Of a DNA stretch of 64,000 nt, positions 8,941 to 17,277 are shown in pieces. The translations under genes and the position numbers were made by a program. The DNA is from Streptococcus sp. CF8_St5-11 (GTDB lineage Bacteria > Bacillota > Bacilli > Lactobacillales > Streptococcaceae). The stretch spans positions 372,001 to 436,000 of the forward strand of contig NZ_JANCOJ010000001.1 in the NCBI RefSeq assembly GCF_024295625.1, in the 5' to 3' direction. How positions within the stretch are numbered: position 1 is the stretch's first letter; the number at the start of each line of letters is the position of its first letter. The notes under the pieces are model-generated. The model was not told the DNA's origin. It worked only from the letters and a program-made list of their open reading frames with translations, and did no database searches.

Positions 8941-8978
8941 ATTATAAGGGAATGACTTTGCATTTTCAAGCGCTTTCA
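8941..8978 (-). promoter_or_regulatory. Nuclease promoter with overlapping cre-like site
   Basis: Minus strand: -35 TTGAAA (8964-8969), 17-base spacer, -10 TATAAT (8941-8946). A near-palindromic cre-like sequence with core GCGC (8965-8978) covers the -35, suggesting repression by CcpA when sugar is plentiful. Confidence 0.6.
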
Positions 8979-8995
8979 AAAATATTTTTCAAAAA

Positions 8996-9028
8996 GAAAA
9001 ACACTTCGACCCAAAAAGATCGAAGTGT
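8996..9028 (-). terminator. treC terminator
   Basis: An 8-bp perfect stem (CACTTCGA/TCGAAGTG, 9002-9009 with 9020-9027) is followed by TTTTTCTTTTT on the minus strand, directly after the treC stop. It survives although the gene is broken. Confidence 0.8.
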
Positions 9029-9035
9029 GAAATAC

Positions 9036-10163
9036 TTAAACTAAAATCGCCAGTGTCTGATATGGTTTCAGAATTACTTTTTCAGAAAGCTCTACGTTCT
9101 CATAGTTGGACAAGAGCACGCGACCTGCTTGGTAGTCTGCTGGAATCTCCACTTCTGCTTCACTTCCATAGAAATGATTGAGTACCAAGAGTCTTTGACC
9201 GTCTAAGTGGCGTTCAAAAGCGTAGATTTCTTGACTATCTTCCAGTGCAGGCAGGTAGCTTCCTTCTGAAATGATAGGCATCTCTTTGCGCAAGCGAATC
9301 AATTCTTTATAGAAAGTAAAGATTGGGCCATCCATTTCCTTTTCAACGTTGATGTCTTTATAGGACTTCCCAACTTTCAACCATGGGTTCCTGTTGAAAA
9401 ACCGGCATTCAGAGAAGCATCCCATTGCATGGGCGTACGAGAATTATCTCGTGACTTGGCTTGAATAATCTTGAAGGCTTGCTCAGATGACTTGCCTTGG
9501 TCCAAGAGCATTTGGTAAGCATTGATGGACTCGACATCCACATAATCTGCCATGGAATCATAGTCTGGATCAATCATGCCGATCTCTTCACCCATGTAAA
9601 TATAAGGGGTTCCGCGTGACAAATGAATGCTAGCTGCGAGCATGGTCGCTCCTTCATTGCGGAAGTTCTTGATATCCACAAAGCGATTCAAAGCACGAGG
9701 TTGGTCATGGTTGTTCCAGAAGAGGGCACTCCAACCACCTCGTTCACTCATTTCCTTGCCCCAGGTATGATAGAGACGTTTGAGCTCTTCAAAATCAAAT
9801 GGAGTAATGGTCCATTTTTGACAATCTTCATAGTCGACTTTCAGATGATGGAAGTTAAAGGCCATAGATAACTCGTGGCGCTCCGGTGCTGAATAGAGAA
9901 CACAGTTGTCAATGGTTGTCGATGACATCTCTCCAACTGTCATAAAGCTATCATCAGCGCCGAAAGTCGCTTCATTCATCATGTGTAGATAGTCATGGAC
10001 AATGGGTTTATCCGTATAAGCTGGTTTCCCTTCATTTTCAGGGCAATCCACCAAGACTTCATCTTTCCCAATCAAATTGATCACATCGAAACGGAAGCCT
10101 TTGACGCCCTTGTCCCGCCAGAAATTGACCACCTTAAACAACTCCTTGCGGACATTGGGATTG
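9036..10163 (-). pseudogene. treC: Trehalose-6-phosphate hydrolase remnant (5' truncated, frameshifted)
   Basis: The C-terminal two thirds of a GH13 TreC, which splits trehalose 6-phosphate to glucose and glucose 6-phosphate. All three catalytic segments remain: GFRFD, VGEM and NNHDQPR. Coding similarity runs back to about 10163 (codons reading NPNVRKELFKVVNFW) and then stops at the treR sequence, so roughly the first 165 residues are missing. A one-base loss near 9381-9391, in what should be a four-C run in TGTPWLKV, shifts the frame, leaving pieces 9377-10163 and 9036-9425. No start codon or promoter remains. Two independent lesions make an active enzyme very unlikely. Confidence 0.9.
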
Positions 10164-10798
10164 CGCCTAGTGAGAACGACTTAAAAGAGCACTACCAGGT
10201 CAGTCGAGATACCATTCGTAAATCGCTCAAGCTCTTGCAGGAAGAAGGCTTTATCGAGACTGTTCAAGGAATGGGGTCGCAAGTTTCTAGACAAGCGCAC
10301 TTTGACTTCCCCGTTTCCCAATTAACCAGCTACCAAGAAATCGTCAAAGCTTCTGGTCTTCGCTCAGAAACCAGTGTCATTCGATTTGAAAAAATCAGTA
10401 TCGATGAAAAAGGAGCTAAAAAGACAGGTTTTCCCCTTCACCGTTTGGTTTGGAAAGTAACCCGGCAACGGGTAGTGGATGGCGTCGCTTCTGTCTTAGA
10501 TATTGATTACCTAGACAGAGAGCTGATCCCAGGCCTAACTAAGGAAATTGCCCAGCACTCTATCTACCAATATATAGAAGAAGACTTGAAATTGCAGATT
10601 GGCTATGCCAAAAAAGAAATTTTGATTTCACCAATCGATAATCGCGACAAAATCTTACTGGATCTTGGAAAAGACCAACACGTGGTAACGGTCCGCTCCC
10701 AAGTTCACTTAGCAGACGGACGGCAATTCCAGTTCACCGAAAGCCGGCACAAATTAGACAAGTTTCATTTTGTCGACTATGCAGAGCGGAGGAAATAA
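10164..10798 (+). pseudogene. treR: Trehalose operon repressor remnant (GntR family, 5' truncated)
   Basis: The GntR-type repressor from within its winged helix to its natural end. It retains PSENDLKEHYQVSRDTIRKS and the whole UTRA ligand domain (QLTSYQEIVKASGLRSETSV to the C-terminal HKLDKFHFVDYAERRK). About the first 27 residues, the start and the promoter are lost at the junction with inverted treC. The open frame reads upstream into antisense treC to an ATG at 9995, which I regard as chance. Normally treR is divergent from treP-treC; here treP is absent, so a single deletion fused the two outer genes. Confidence 0.88.
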
Positions 10799-10800
10799 AG

Positions 10801-10975
10801 GAGGCTGGGACAAAAGTCCTAGCCTCTCAATTATTTTTGGATTGTCGAGCAAGACGCAGTGGTTGAGTGGGCTCTCTACGCTGATTTCATCAGCTTTTAC
10901 AGCCCTACTCAACTGTGCGGAGGTGGGACGACGAAATCGAATTCTAACGAATAACCGATTTCTGTCCCACTCTCA
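10801..10975. repeat. 175-bp three-hairpin intergenic repeat, copy 1
   Basis: One of three near-identical copies (others at 19431 and 28839). Left hairpin GAGGCTGGGAC/GTCCTAGCCTC is followed by T-rich sequence. The central part has a GTTGAGT-GGGCT stem enclosing GCTGAT/ATCAGC. The right hairpin is bounded by GTGGGAC/GTCCCAC. Here it fills the whole gap between the treR and trpZ stop codons with two or three bases to spare on each side, and can terminate both. Confidence 0.9.
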
Positions 10976-10977
10976 TT

Positions 10978-11781
10978 TTATCCTAACACCAATTCATCAC
11001 TAACCAGGGTTTCACCACTGTTTTGTTGGAAGAGGCGCATCAAATCTTCAACCGTTAGGTTTTTCTTTTCTTCTCCTTTTACGTCGACAACGATCTTGCC
11101 TTGGTAGAGCATGATCAAGCGGTTGCCGTATTCAATGGCATGGTTCATATCATGCGTAATCATCAAGGTTGTCAAATCATGGCTTTCCACGATCTTTTGT
11201 GTCAATTCCATGACCATTTCACTGGTCTTGGGATCGAGCGCTGCGGTATGTTCATCCAGAAGCAAGAGTTTGGGTTTGACCAAGGCTGCCATGACCAAGG
11301 TCAAAGCTTGACGTTGCCCACCAGACAAATATTGGGTATCGACTTTGAGGCGGTTCTCTAAACCGATATTCAGTTCCTTCAAGGCTTCACGGAATAATTC
11401 GCGATCTTTCTCCCGAACTCCCCAGCCCAAACCACGAGATTTCCCCCGACGTTGGGCAATGGCCATATTTTCTTCAATGGTCAAACGAGAAGCTGTCCCC
11501 ATCTTGGGATCTTGGAAGACACGCGCAATATCTTTCGCACGCTTACGAACACTCGTATTTTTGATGGAGTTACCTTCTAGCAAGATATCCCCTTCATCTA
11601 CAACTAGATTTCCTGCCAAGATGTTCATCAAGGTTGATTTCCCAGCTCCATTTCCACCGATAACCGAAATGAAGTCTCCTTCTTCTACTTGGAGATCCAA
11701 GCCTTTTAAGACATGGTTTTCATTGACTGTTCCTGCTTCAAATGTCTTATGAATACCTTCAATTGATAATAATGTTGCCAT
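10978..11781 (-). CDS. trpZ: ABC transporter ATP-binding protein, TrpXYZ-type
   Basis: ATPase of a three-gene importer. The 267-residue protein has Walker A GGNGAGKST near residue 42, Q-loop FQDPKMG, signature LSGGQRQAL and Walker B LLLLDEHTAALD. It belongs with the family of permease and PF04392-type binding protein predicted to import tryptophan in streptococci. Last gene of the operon, 9 bases after the permease stop. The tryptophan assignment comes from family annotation, not from anything visible here. Confidence 0.88.
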   Translation of the reverse strand: MATLLSIEGIHKTFEAGTVNENHVLKGLDLQVEEGDFISVIGGNGAGKSTLMNILAGNLVVDEGDILLEGNSIKNTSVRKRAKDIARVFQDPKMGTASRLTIEENMAIAQRRGKSRGLGWGVREKDRELFREALKELNIGLENRLKVDTQYLSGGQRQALTLVMAALVKPKLLLLDEHTAALDPKTSEMVMELTQKIVESHDLTTLMITHDMNHAIEYGNRLIMLYQGKIVVDVKGEEKKNLTVEDLMRLFQQNSGETLVSDELVLG

Positions 11782-11790
11782 ACTTTTCTC

Positions 11791-12684
11791 CTACTTATTT
11801 CCTAACTTCAATCCACGAACACGAAGACGTTTTTGCGCCTCAGGAGCGAACAAGACAATCGCGAGCAAGATCGCATTGAAGAGACGAACCATATTTTGAT
11901 CGAGATTTGGGATCTCGTAAATATTTAAGATAATCAAACGGTACACAATAGCTCCAACCCCGATGGAAAGCAAGCGCCAACCAATGGTCAATTCGTGGAT
12001 CAAAACTTCAGCGATAATCACCGCACTCAAACCGACTACGATCGTCCCTGTACCAGAAGTCACATCTGAGAAACCATCATTTTGCGCAAACATGGCTCCA
12101 CAAAGGGCAATCAAGCCATTGGAAATCATATAGCCCAACATCTTCATGTTATCTACATTGACCCCATTGGCCTCACTCATTGGAATGTTATCACCAGTCG
12201 AGCGCAAAACCAAGCCAAGTTGCGTCTTCATTAAGAGAGTTAACAAGATACAGACGATGATCAAGCAAGAAATACTAATCAAAAAGACTGCTTCTTCATT
12301 GGACAAGCCCAATTTCATGACACTTTTGAAAATGGTACTGGCATCGCCAATAGAGAGGTTGGGTACTCCCCCCATGATTTTAATATTGATAGAGTAGAGA
12401 CCGGTCAAAGTGACAATCCCTGTCAAGAGGGCTGGAATTTTCATTTTTGTATGGAGAATCCCAGAAACCAATCCTGCGATCATTCCTGCCAGAAAGCCCA
12501 ACAAGGTTGCAAGCCAAGGGTTTCTTCCTGCTTGAATTTGGGAAGCTACAACTGCTGCCCCAAGTGGAAAGGCTCCTTCTGCCGTCATATCGGCAATATC
12601 TAAAATTCGAAATGTTAAGTAAACACCGATCGCCATGATCGACCACAATAAACCTTCTGATAAACTTGATAAAACGAAATTCAT
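11791..12684 (-). CDS. trpY: ABC transporter permease, TrpXYZ-type
   Basis: Membrane component of the importer, 297 residues with about eight to nine hydrophobic segments, of the branched-chain permease-like fold (ITIGWRLLSIGVGAIVYRLIIL and neighbours). A start-proximal segment, LLWSIMAIGVYLTFRILDIADMT, is typical of this family. It lies 10 bases after the binding-protein gene in the same direction, so the three genes are one operon. Confidence 0.88.
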   Translation of the reverse strand: MNFVLSSLSEGLLWSIMAIGVYLTFRILDIADMTAEGAFPLGAAVVASQIQAGRNPWLATLLGFLAGMIAGLVSGILHTKMKIPALLTGIVTLTGLYSINIKIMGGVPNLSIGDASTIFKSVMKLGLSNEEAVFLISISCLIIVCILLTLLMKTQLGLVLRSTGDNIPMSEANGVNVDNMKMLGYMISNGLIALCGAMFAQNDGFSDVTSGTGTIVVGLSAVIIAEVLIHELTIGWRLLSIGVGAIVYRLIILNIYEIPNLDQNMVRLFNAILLAIVLFAPEAQKRLRVRGLKLGNK

Positions 12685-12694
12685 CTCAAACCTC

Positions 12695-13672
12695 CTATTT
12701 TTCTACCTTCAACGAGCTAATATCAATTCCAAGCTCTTTAGCCATCTCTTTATTGGTATGCAATTCTAATTTTTCAGGTGTTTCAACTGCAACTTTGCCA
12801 GGTTTCTCACCCTTCATGATGCGAATGGCCATCCGAGCAGCTTGTCTTCCCAATTCCTCATAATCGGTACCAAAGTTGTACAAGCCACCAGTAGTCACCA
12901 TCTCAGCAGACCCACCAAAAACTGGCACCTTATGGCTGAGGGAAACCTGTTTTACAGTGTCCATTGTAGAAGAAATAATGTTATCCGTCGGAACAAAGAC
13001 GATATCTGCTTCTGACATGATACTGTCTGCTGCAGCTTTCACATTGTTACTATCGAGGATGGTTTTTTCAACCACTTGATAGCCTTTAGCTTCAAGGATC
13101 TTCTTCGCATTGTCTTTTTGGACGACTGAGTTAGGCTCACTTTGCGTATAGAGAATCCCAACTGTTTTCGCCGTTGGAAGCACTTGCTTAATCATGTCTA
13201 CCTGTGTAGCGATCGCATCTTCTGACTGGTCACTTGTCCCTGTGATATTGCCACCTGGTTCTTTCAAGTTTTTCACCAATTTCGCTGCCAAAGGATCTGT
13301 GACAGCTGAGAAGACAATAGGTGTTGATTTAGTGGTATTAGCCAAACTTTGTGCAGAAGGGGTTGCAATCGCAAAGACTAGATCACTTTCTTCTGCCAAT
13401 TGTTTAGAAATATTTTTCAGATTTCGTTGCTCCCCTTGAGCATTTTGGAAATCGATCTGAATATTTTTCCCATCTACATAACCCTCTTTCTTCAACTCCT
13501 CGATAAAGCCTTTTCGTGTCGCATCGAGCGACTTATGGGTGATGTACTGGGAAATCCCAATTCGAAAGACATTGTCTTTTTTAGTATCCTTTAGATTGTG
13601 TAAGGTCACCAATGATGTTAACAGAAGTCCTACAACCAGGACAGGTGCTAGCAATTTTTTCACTACTTTCAT
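12695..13672 (-). CDS. trpX: ABC transporter substrate-binding protein, TrpX-like
   Basis: A 325-residue extracytoplasmic binding protein of the PF04392 type. The N-terminal hydrophobic segment (LLAPVLVVGLLLTSLVTL) acts as signal or anchor; no lipobox cysteine is visible, which is unusual for a Gram-positive binding protein. Diagnostic segments include FRIGISQYITHKSLDATRKGF, VFSAVTDPLAAKLV and GGLYNFGTDYEELGRQAA. First gene of the operon, preceded by a leader of about 280 nt with a terminator. Tryptophan is the family-predicted substrate. Confidence 0.85.
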   Translation of the reverse strand: MKVVKKLLAPVLVVGLLLTSLVTLHNLKDTKKDNVFRIGISQYITHKSLDATRKGFIEELKKEGYVDGKNIQIDFQNAQGEQRNLKNISKQLAEESDLVFAIATPSAQSLANTTKSTPIVFSAVTDPLAAKLVKNLKEPGGNITGTSDQSEDAIATQVDMIKQVLPTAKTVGILYTQSEPNSVVQKDNAKKILEAKGYQVVEKTILDSNNVKAAADSIMSEADIVFVPTDNIISSTMDTVKQVSLSHKVPVFGGSAEMVTTGGLYNFGTDYEELGRQAARMAIRIMKGEKPGKVAVETPEKLELHTNKEMAKELGIDISSLKVEK

Positions 13673-13696
13673 TTATTGACTCCTTTTCTGCAAAAT

Positions 13697-13733
13697 AAAC
13701 AAAAAATCCGCTTAGATGATACTCTAAACGGAT
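13697..13733 (-). terminator. Attenuator terminator in the trpX leader
   Basis: An 11-bp perfect stem (13706-13716 with 13723-13733) and six-base loop is followed by six T on the minus strand, ending 25-30 bases before the trpX ATG. Its position inside the leader of the gene it precedes marks it as an attenuator. Confidence 0.85.
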
Positions 13734-13953
13734 GCTTGAAATTCTCCAACAAGTTACAAAACCTCGGTCCATTTAGATACTAGCTCTATGGACCATCATC
13801 AAAAATCTTAGCCACATAGATACAAACAAATTGCTTGGGTTGTTTGCATCAATGAGATCATGTCTACAAACACTATCTAAAGTAGCTAAAGTAAAATTTT
13901 TGAGTTGAAATGGCTTGTTGCTTCATGTTTATTTTCTGCTTTCTTTTTTTATG
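13700..13953 (-). ncRNA. Structured trpX leader RNA, candidate riboswitch or attenuator
   Basis: Minus-strand leader from the promoter at 13960-13988. A long helix pairs 13874-13889 with 13808-13822 (14 bp around a small internal loop) and encloses two short hairpins sharing CAAAC/GTTTG. Next, GGTCCAT pairs with ATGGACC (13788-13794 with 13766-13772). Then comes the terminator. The 3' arm of the second helix (13768-13777) can instead form ten pairs with the 5' arm of the terminator (13723-13732), which is a complete antiterminator switch. I do not see the T-box sequence, and I do not recognise the class. Confidence 0.65.
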
Positions 13954-13959
13954 GGTATT

Positions 13960-13988
13960 ATCTTACCTTAATTTTTTTTGGCTGTCAA
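13960..13988 (-). promoter_or_regulatory. trpX promoter
   Basis: Consensus -35 TTGACA (13983-13988), 17-base spacer, -10 TAAGAT (13960-13965). This puts the transcript start near 13953, about 280 nt upstream of trpX. Confidence 0.7.
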
Positions 13989-14043
13989 GACTATTTCAGA
14001 AATTTTTCAAATTTTTTGAAAATTCAACTGGTCCTGACAAGAA

Positions 14044-14075
14044 AAAAACAGAGGCTGGAACACGTCCAGGCCTCT
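14044..14075 (-). terminator. Terminator of the CNNM-type transporter gene
   Basis: A GAGGCCTGGA/TTCCAGCCTC stem with a four-base loop and a seven-T run on the minus strand, a few bases past the stop. The stem resembles the left hairpin of the 175-bp repeat. Confidence 0.8.
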
Positions 14076-14080
14076 ATTTT

Positions 14081-15430
14081 TTAATCTTCTTTTGATTTAG
14101 TTTCTTCATCTTCCTCGACGATTTCAGAAATTTCAACTTTCACCTTGGTCACACGACCATTTTTTACTTTGTCGTTTGTCAAAATGAGGTGTTTCTTTTG
14201 ACTATCGACTTCACAGCTGAGTCGCTCTTTCAAGGTTGGAATTCGCCCAACCTCTGTCAGATAATACCCTGCAATGGTATCCACATCATCACTTTGCAAC
14301 TCAACATCAAAATATTCGTTAAAGTCATTTAGTGACATGGCTCCTTGTACGACATAGGTATTGTCCGCAATTTCAAAGACATCAATTTCTGCTTTGTCAG
14401 TCTCATCGTCAATTTCACCGACGATTTCTTCCAAAAGGTCTTCAAGAGTAACCAAACCAGACATCCCACCATATTCATCAAGCAGAATAGCCATTTGATT
14501 TTGGGTATTGCGCAATTCCTTCAAAAGATCATCCACAAAAATGGTCTCTGGAACAAACAAAGGTTCTTGTAAAATCTTTCTTAAGACAATATTATCAAAG
14601 CCATTGATAAATCCTTCGTTCAAGAGACGTTTGGTATGGATGAGACCGATGACATTGTCCTTGTCATCATCATAGACAGGAATCCGTGAAAAGTTTTGCT
14701 TAAGGATACTTTCAATGATTTCTTTGGTATCATCATTGATATCAACCATGAAGGCATCTGTCCGTGGCACCATGACTTCACGCGCTACCATTTCATCTAA
14801 TGAAAAGATCCCTTGGAGCATCTCAATCTCGTCCGCATCTAGTGTTGCTTCACTATTGGTCAGCATATACTCGATTTCATCCCGCGTCATCTTTTCATCC
14901 GGATCATCGAATTCCATTGGCGTGATACGGCTCAAAAGGTTGGTCGACGCTGAAAGCAACCAAACAAAGGGGCTAACAATTTTTCCTAATAAAATGACAA
15001 TCGGAGCCGTTCGAACAGCTAACTCATCTTTCAGGTTCATAGCGATTCGTTTCGGATAGAGTTCCCCAAATACGATCGAAATATAAGTCAAAAACGCTAG
15101 AGATAAAAAGCTTCCAGCTGCAACAGCCGTTTTAGTATTGCCCATCCATCCAGCAATAACATGACCAAGGCTATCTGCAAGACTCGCCCCAGATAAGATG
15201 GTAATCAAGGTGATCCCCACCTGAATAGTGGATAAAAAATGGTTGGGCTGTTCCAAAACGCTAAGAAGACGAATGTATTTTTTATCTCCTTCTTCAGCCT
15301 TTTGCACTACACGAGAACGATTCAACGATACCATTGACATTTCGGTTGCCGAGAAAAAGGCGTTCAATAATGTCAAAACAATCAATAAAATAACTTCCAG
15401 TAAAATTTCCTGACTGCCAGGGTCTTCCAT
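14081..15430 (-). CDS. CNNM/CorC-HlyC family transporter (hemolysin-like)
   Basis: A 449-residue membrane protein, probably a divalent-cation (magnesium) efflux or homeostasis transporter. Order of parts: CNNM (DUF21) domain with about four hydrophobic segments (LLEVILLIVLTLLNAFFSATEMSMV onward), a CBS-domain pair at about residues 200-330 (MVPRTDAFMVDINDD; LLDEYGGMSGLVTLEDLLEE), and a C-terminal CorC/HlyC domain. ATG 15430 was chosen because GGAGGA precedes it; an upstream in-frame ATG (15490) lacks a ribosome site. The hemolysin label is historical. Confidence 0.9.
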   Translation of the reverse strand: MEDPGSQEILLEVILLIVLTLLNAFFSATEMSMVSLNRSRVVQKAEEGDKKYIRLLSVLEQPNHFLSTIQVGITLITILSGASLADSLGHVIAGWMGNTKTAVAAGSFLSLAFLTYISIVFGELYPKRIAMNLKDELAVRTAPIVILLGKIVSPFVWLLSASTNLLSRITPMEFDDPDEKMTRDEIEYMLTNSEATLDADEIEMLQGIFSLDEMVAREVMVPRTDAFMVDINDDTKEIIESILKQNFSRIPVYDDDKDNVIGLIHTKRLLNEGFINGFDNIVLRKILQEPLFVPETIFVDDLLKELRNTQNQMAILLDEYGGMSGLVTLEDLLEEIVGEIDDETDKAEIDVFEIADNTYVVQGAMSLNDFNEYFDVELQSDDVDTIAGYYLTEVGRIPTLKERLSCEVDSQKKHLILTNDKVKNGRVTKVKVEISEIVEEDEETKSKED

Positions 15431-15640
15431 GGATACTTTCCTCCAGTATATAATATTGTATATTATACCACAAAACATGAGAGCCTGCATTCTTCTATAA
15501 AATTTTCTTTTTTTACCATCAAAAAATCAGGAACAAGTCCTGATTTTAGAATGTGAACATATTGTTTTTTCACATAAAATAACCTAAGTAACGCTGAAAA
15601 CTTAAAACAAAATATATAATCGTTTCATTCAAACCTACAC
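15431..15640. other. Non-coding stretch upstream of the CNNM gene
   Basis: AT-rich sequence with no open frame I would support. A short inverted pair (ATCAGGA / TCCTGAT, about 15525-15545) is the only structure seen. The promoter of the CNNM gene must lie here, but I could not choose one with confidence. Confidence 0.4.
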
Positions 15641-15780
15641 TGAAACTTTCCGCCGTGAGAAAAGTGCTAGAAACACGATTGTTTCTAGCACTCGGGAGTT
15701 TTGGAACCTCAGGTCCAAAACTAAGTCATGGAACTTCTTCGAAGTTCGCTGACGTCCGTACTCACCTAAGGAAAGTTTCT
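15641..15780. repeat. Inverted-repeat-bounded element with three internal hairpins
   Basis: Ten-base perfect terminal inverted repeats, GAAACTTTCC at 15642-15651 and GGAAAGTTTC at 15770-15779, bound three perfect hairpins: 11 bp (15664-15674 with 15681-15691), 8 bp (15698-15705 with 15714-15721) and 7 bp (15731-15737 with 15741-15747). It lies in the 3' region of the mga-like gene. It looks like a small non-autonomous mobile element or a structured RNA. It is not the 175-bp repeat, and it does not match the BOX or RUP sequences I remember. Confidence 0.65.
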
Positions 15781-15795
15781 AAGAAGACTTTGTCT

Positions 15796-17277
15796 TTAGT
15801 GTTCTGCACTGGTAAAATCATAAAAGAAGGCATTGAGTTTTTCAACCAGCTCAAGCGATGAGAGACTACTTGTACAGATAAAAGGTTTTTTCTTTAATTC
15901 AGGCATCATAAAGTTGGCCACCACCACATCTGCATCCGAAGCTTCGATATCATCCACTGTCAGATTGTACTTGATCATCTGCGTAAATTCAAAGTTATCC
16001 GTACAATAGAAATCTAGGAAATCGATCATGGATTTGGCATGGTGATCGTCAAAACGACTGATAATCAAGACCTTGATGGACTTCCGACGGCGCAATAACT
16101 GCGGCAAGAGACGTTCCCAGTGAGTGTAGACCGTGTAGATCATGTGCTTGATGATCTCATCATTCAGATCATGCTTCATGGTCTTCATATAAGTGATGAT
16201 ATGCTCCTTCAAATCATCATAGAAGGCTGGGAAGATGCTCATGAAATCTTCGTTGGTATTGGTCTTGGTATCAAATAAGAGGAACTCGGAGAATAATTCC
16301 TTCCGATCGAGATGAGACGTGTTATGGACATGCATCAACATCTCATCAAGATTTTCAATGTCTAAATCATAGGTATAGCATAGATCCTTGAACATATCTC
16401 TGATGAGCGTCGTTGATTCTTTGGCATAAGGATCTGTTTCTGCAGCTTCGATCAAGCTTTCTGGACTGAAATAGAAATTCTCTTGAATAAAGATAATAAA
16501 GAACTGCTCCAGCACTTTTTCATTCAACTCGACACCCAACTGCAAGCTAAAGTAGCGCAACATCTCCTCAACATTGGTCACCCCTTGATACTGGTCCTTA
16601 TACACATCATAGTTCGTTGGCATGTCAATAAAATAGCCTTGCTTAATCCGTGACAAGTAGACTGTCAAGAGAACTTTATAAGACCTGAGTACAGAGAAGG
16701 TCAATGGATAGCCATAGAGCTTGAAGAAGAAGGTGATCAAATCGGTCACAGCCTCTTCCTTAAATTCTGGGAAAGGCCACTCCATATAGTAATAACGCTC
16801 TGCAAAATATTGGGCATAAAAGAAACGAACGTCAATCTCATCTCCGACAAGGTTCAAGGGTTTCAAATCAATCTTTACATTGTATTTGGTTTGAAGCTTC
16901 TGATTAATCGTCCGAATCAAGCGGTAGAAAGATTGGTAACTCAAATCAAACTTTCTGCAAATATATTCATTGGAAACATCCTTGTGGAAGAAGAGATATT
17001 CAATCAAGGCGAAGGCTTGTGATTCTTTAAAAAAGTGATGGTAAATCACCTCAAGACCAACCGAATCCTCATAACTGATCTTGATCCCATTGGTGGACGA
17101 TTCAATTAAAAAGTCATCAAATGTACTACGAAGATTAGACAAATCTTCTTTTAACGAACGTTCTGTACAATCCAAACGCTTGGCCAACTCTTTCAAGTGG
17201 AACCATCTTTTTTCCTTAATCAAGATTTCCAACAATTGCAATTGGCGTCTCTGTTTTTTCGATAAGAGCAGTCTCAT
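15796..17277 (-). CDS. mga: Mga-family transcriptional regulator (MgaSpn/MgrA-like)
   Basis: A 493-residue DNA-binding regulator, the same length as pneumococcal MgaSpn as I recall. It has an N-terminal HTH (WFHLKELAKRLDCTERSLKEDLSNLR, residues 26-52) and a second HTH around 95-125 (EYICRKFDLSYQSFYRLIRTINQ). The central PRD-like region and a C-terminal EIIB-like domain (IKVLIISRFDDHHAKSMIDFL, about 400-420) are typical of Mga proteins and suggest input from the PTS. Targets cannot be read from the window; no likely regulon is adjacent. Confidence 0.85.
   Translation of the reverse strand: MRLLLSKKQRRQLQLLEILIKEKRWFHLKELAKRLDCTERSLKEDLSNLRSTFDDFLIESSTNGIKISYEDSVGLEVIYHHFFKESQAFALIEYLFFHKDVSNEYICRKFDLSYQSFYRLIRTINQKLQTKYNVKIDLKPLNLVGDEIDVRFFYAQYFAERYYYMEWPFPEFKEEAVTDLITFFFKLYGYPLTFSVLRSYKVLLTVYLSRIKQGYFIDMPTNYDVYKDQYQGVTNVEEMLRYFSLQLGVELNEKVLEQFFIIFIQENFYFSPESLIEAAETDPYAKESTTLIRDMFKDLCYTYDLDIENLDEMLMHVHNTSHLDRKELFSEFLLFDTKTNTNEDFMSIFPAFYDDLKEHIITYMKTMKHDLNDEIIKHMIYTVYTHWERLLPQLLRRRKSIKVLIISRFDDHHAKSMIDFLDFYCTDNFEFTQMIKYNLTVDDIEASDADVVVANFMMPELKKKPFICTSSLSSLELVEKLNAFFYDFTSAEH

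Noticed and set aside
9995..10163. In-frame N-terminal extension of treR starting at 9995
   Set aside because: This part is antisense to conserved treC codons and unlike any GntR protein; it is open by chance.
13700..13953. T-box riboswitch in the trpX leader
   Set aside because: No TGGTACCGCG-like antiterminator sequence and no clear specifier hairpin; listed instead as an unassigned leader.
13910..14095. 61-codon plus-strand frame MACCFMFIFCFLF...
   Set aside because: It overlaps the trpX promoter and the CNNM terminator on the other strand, has no ribosome site, and its hydrophobicity comes from T runs.
15641..15780. BOX or RUP repeat
   Set aside because: The ends and internal blocks do not match the BOX-A/C or RUP sequences as I remember them.
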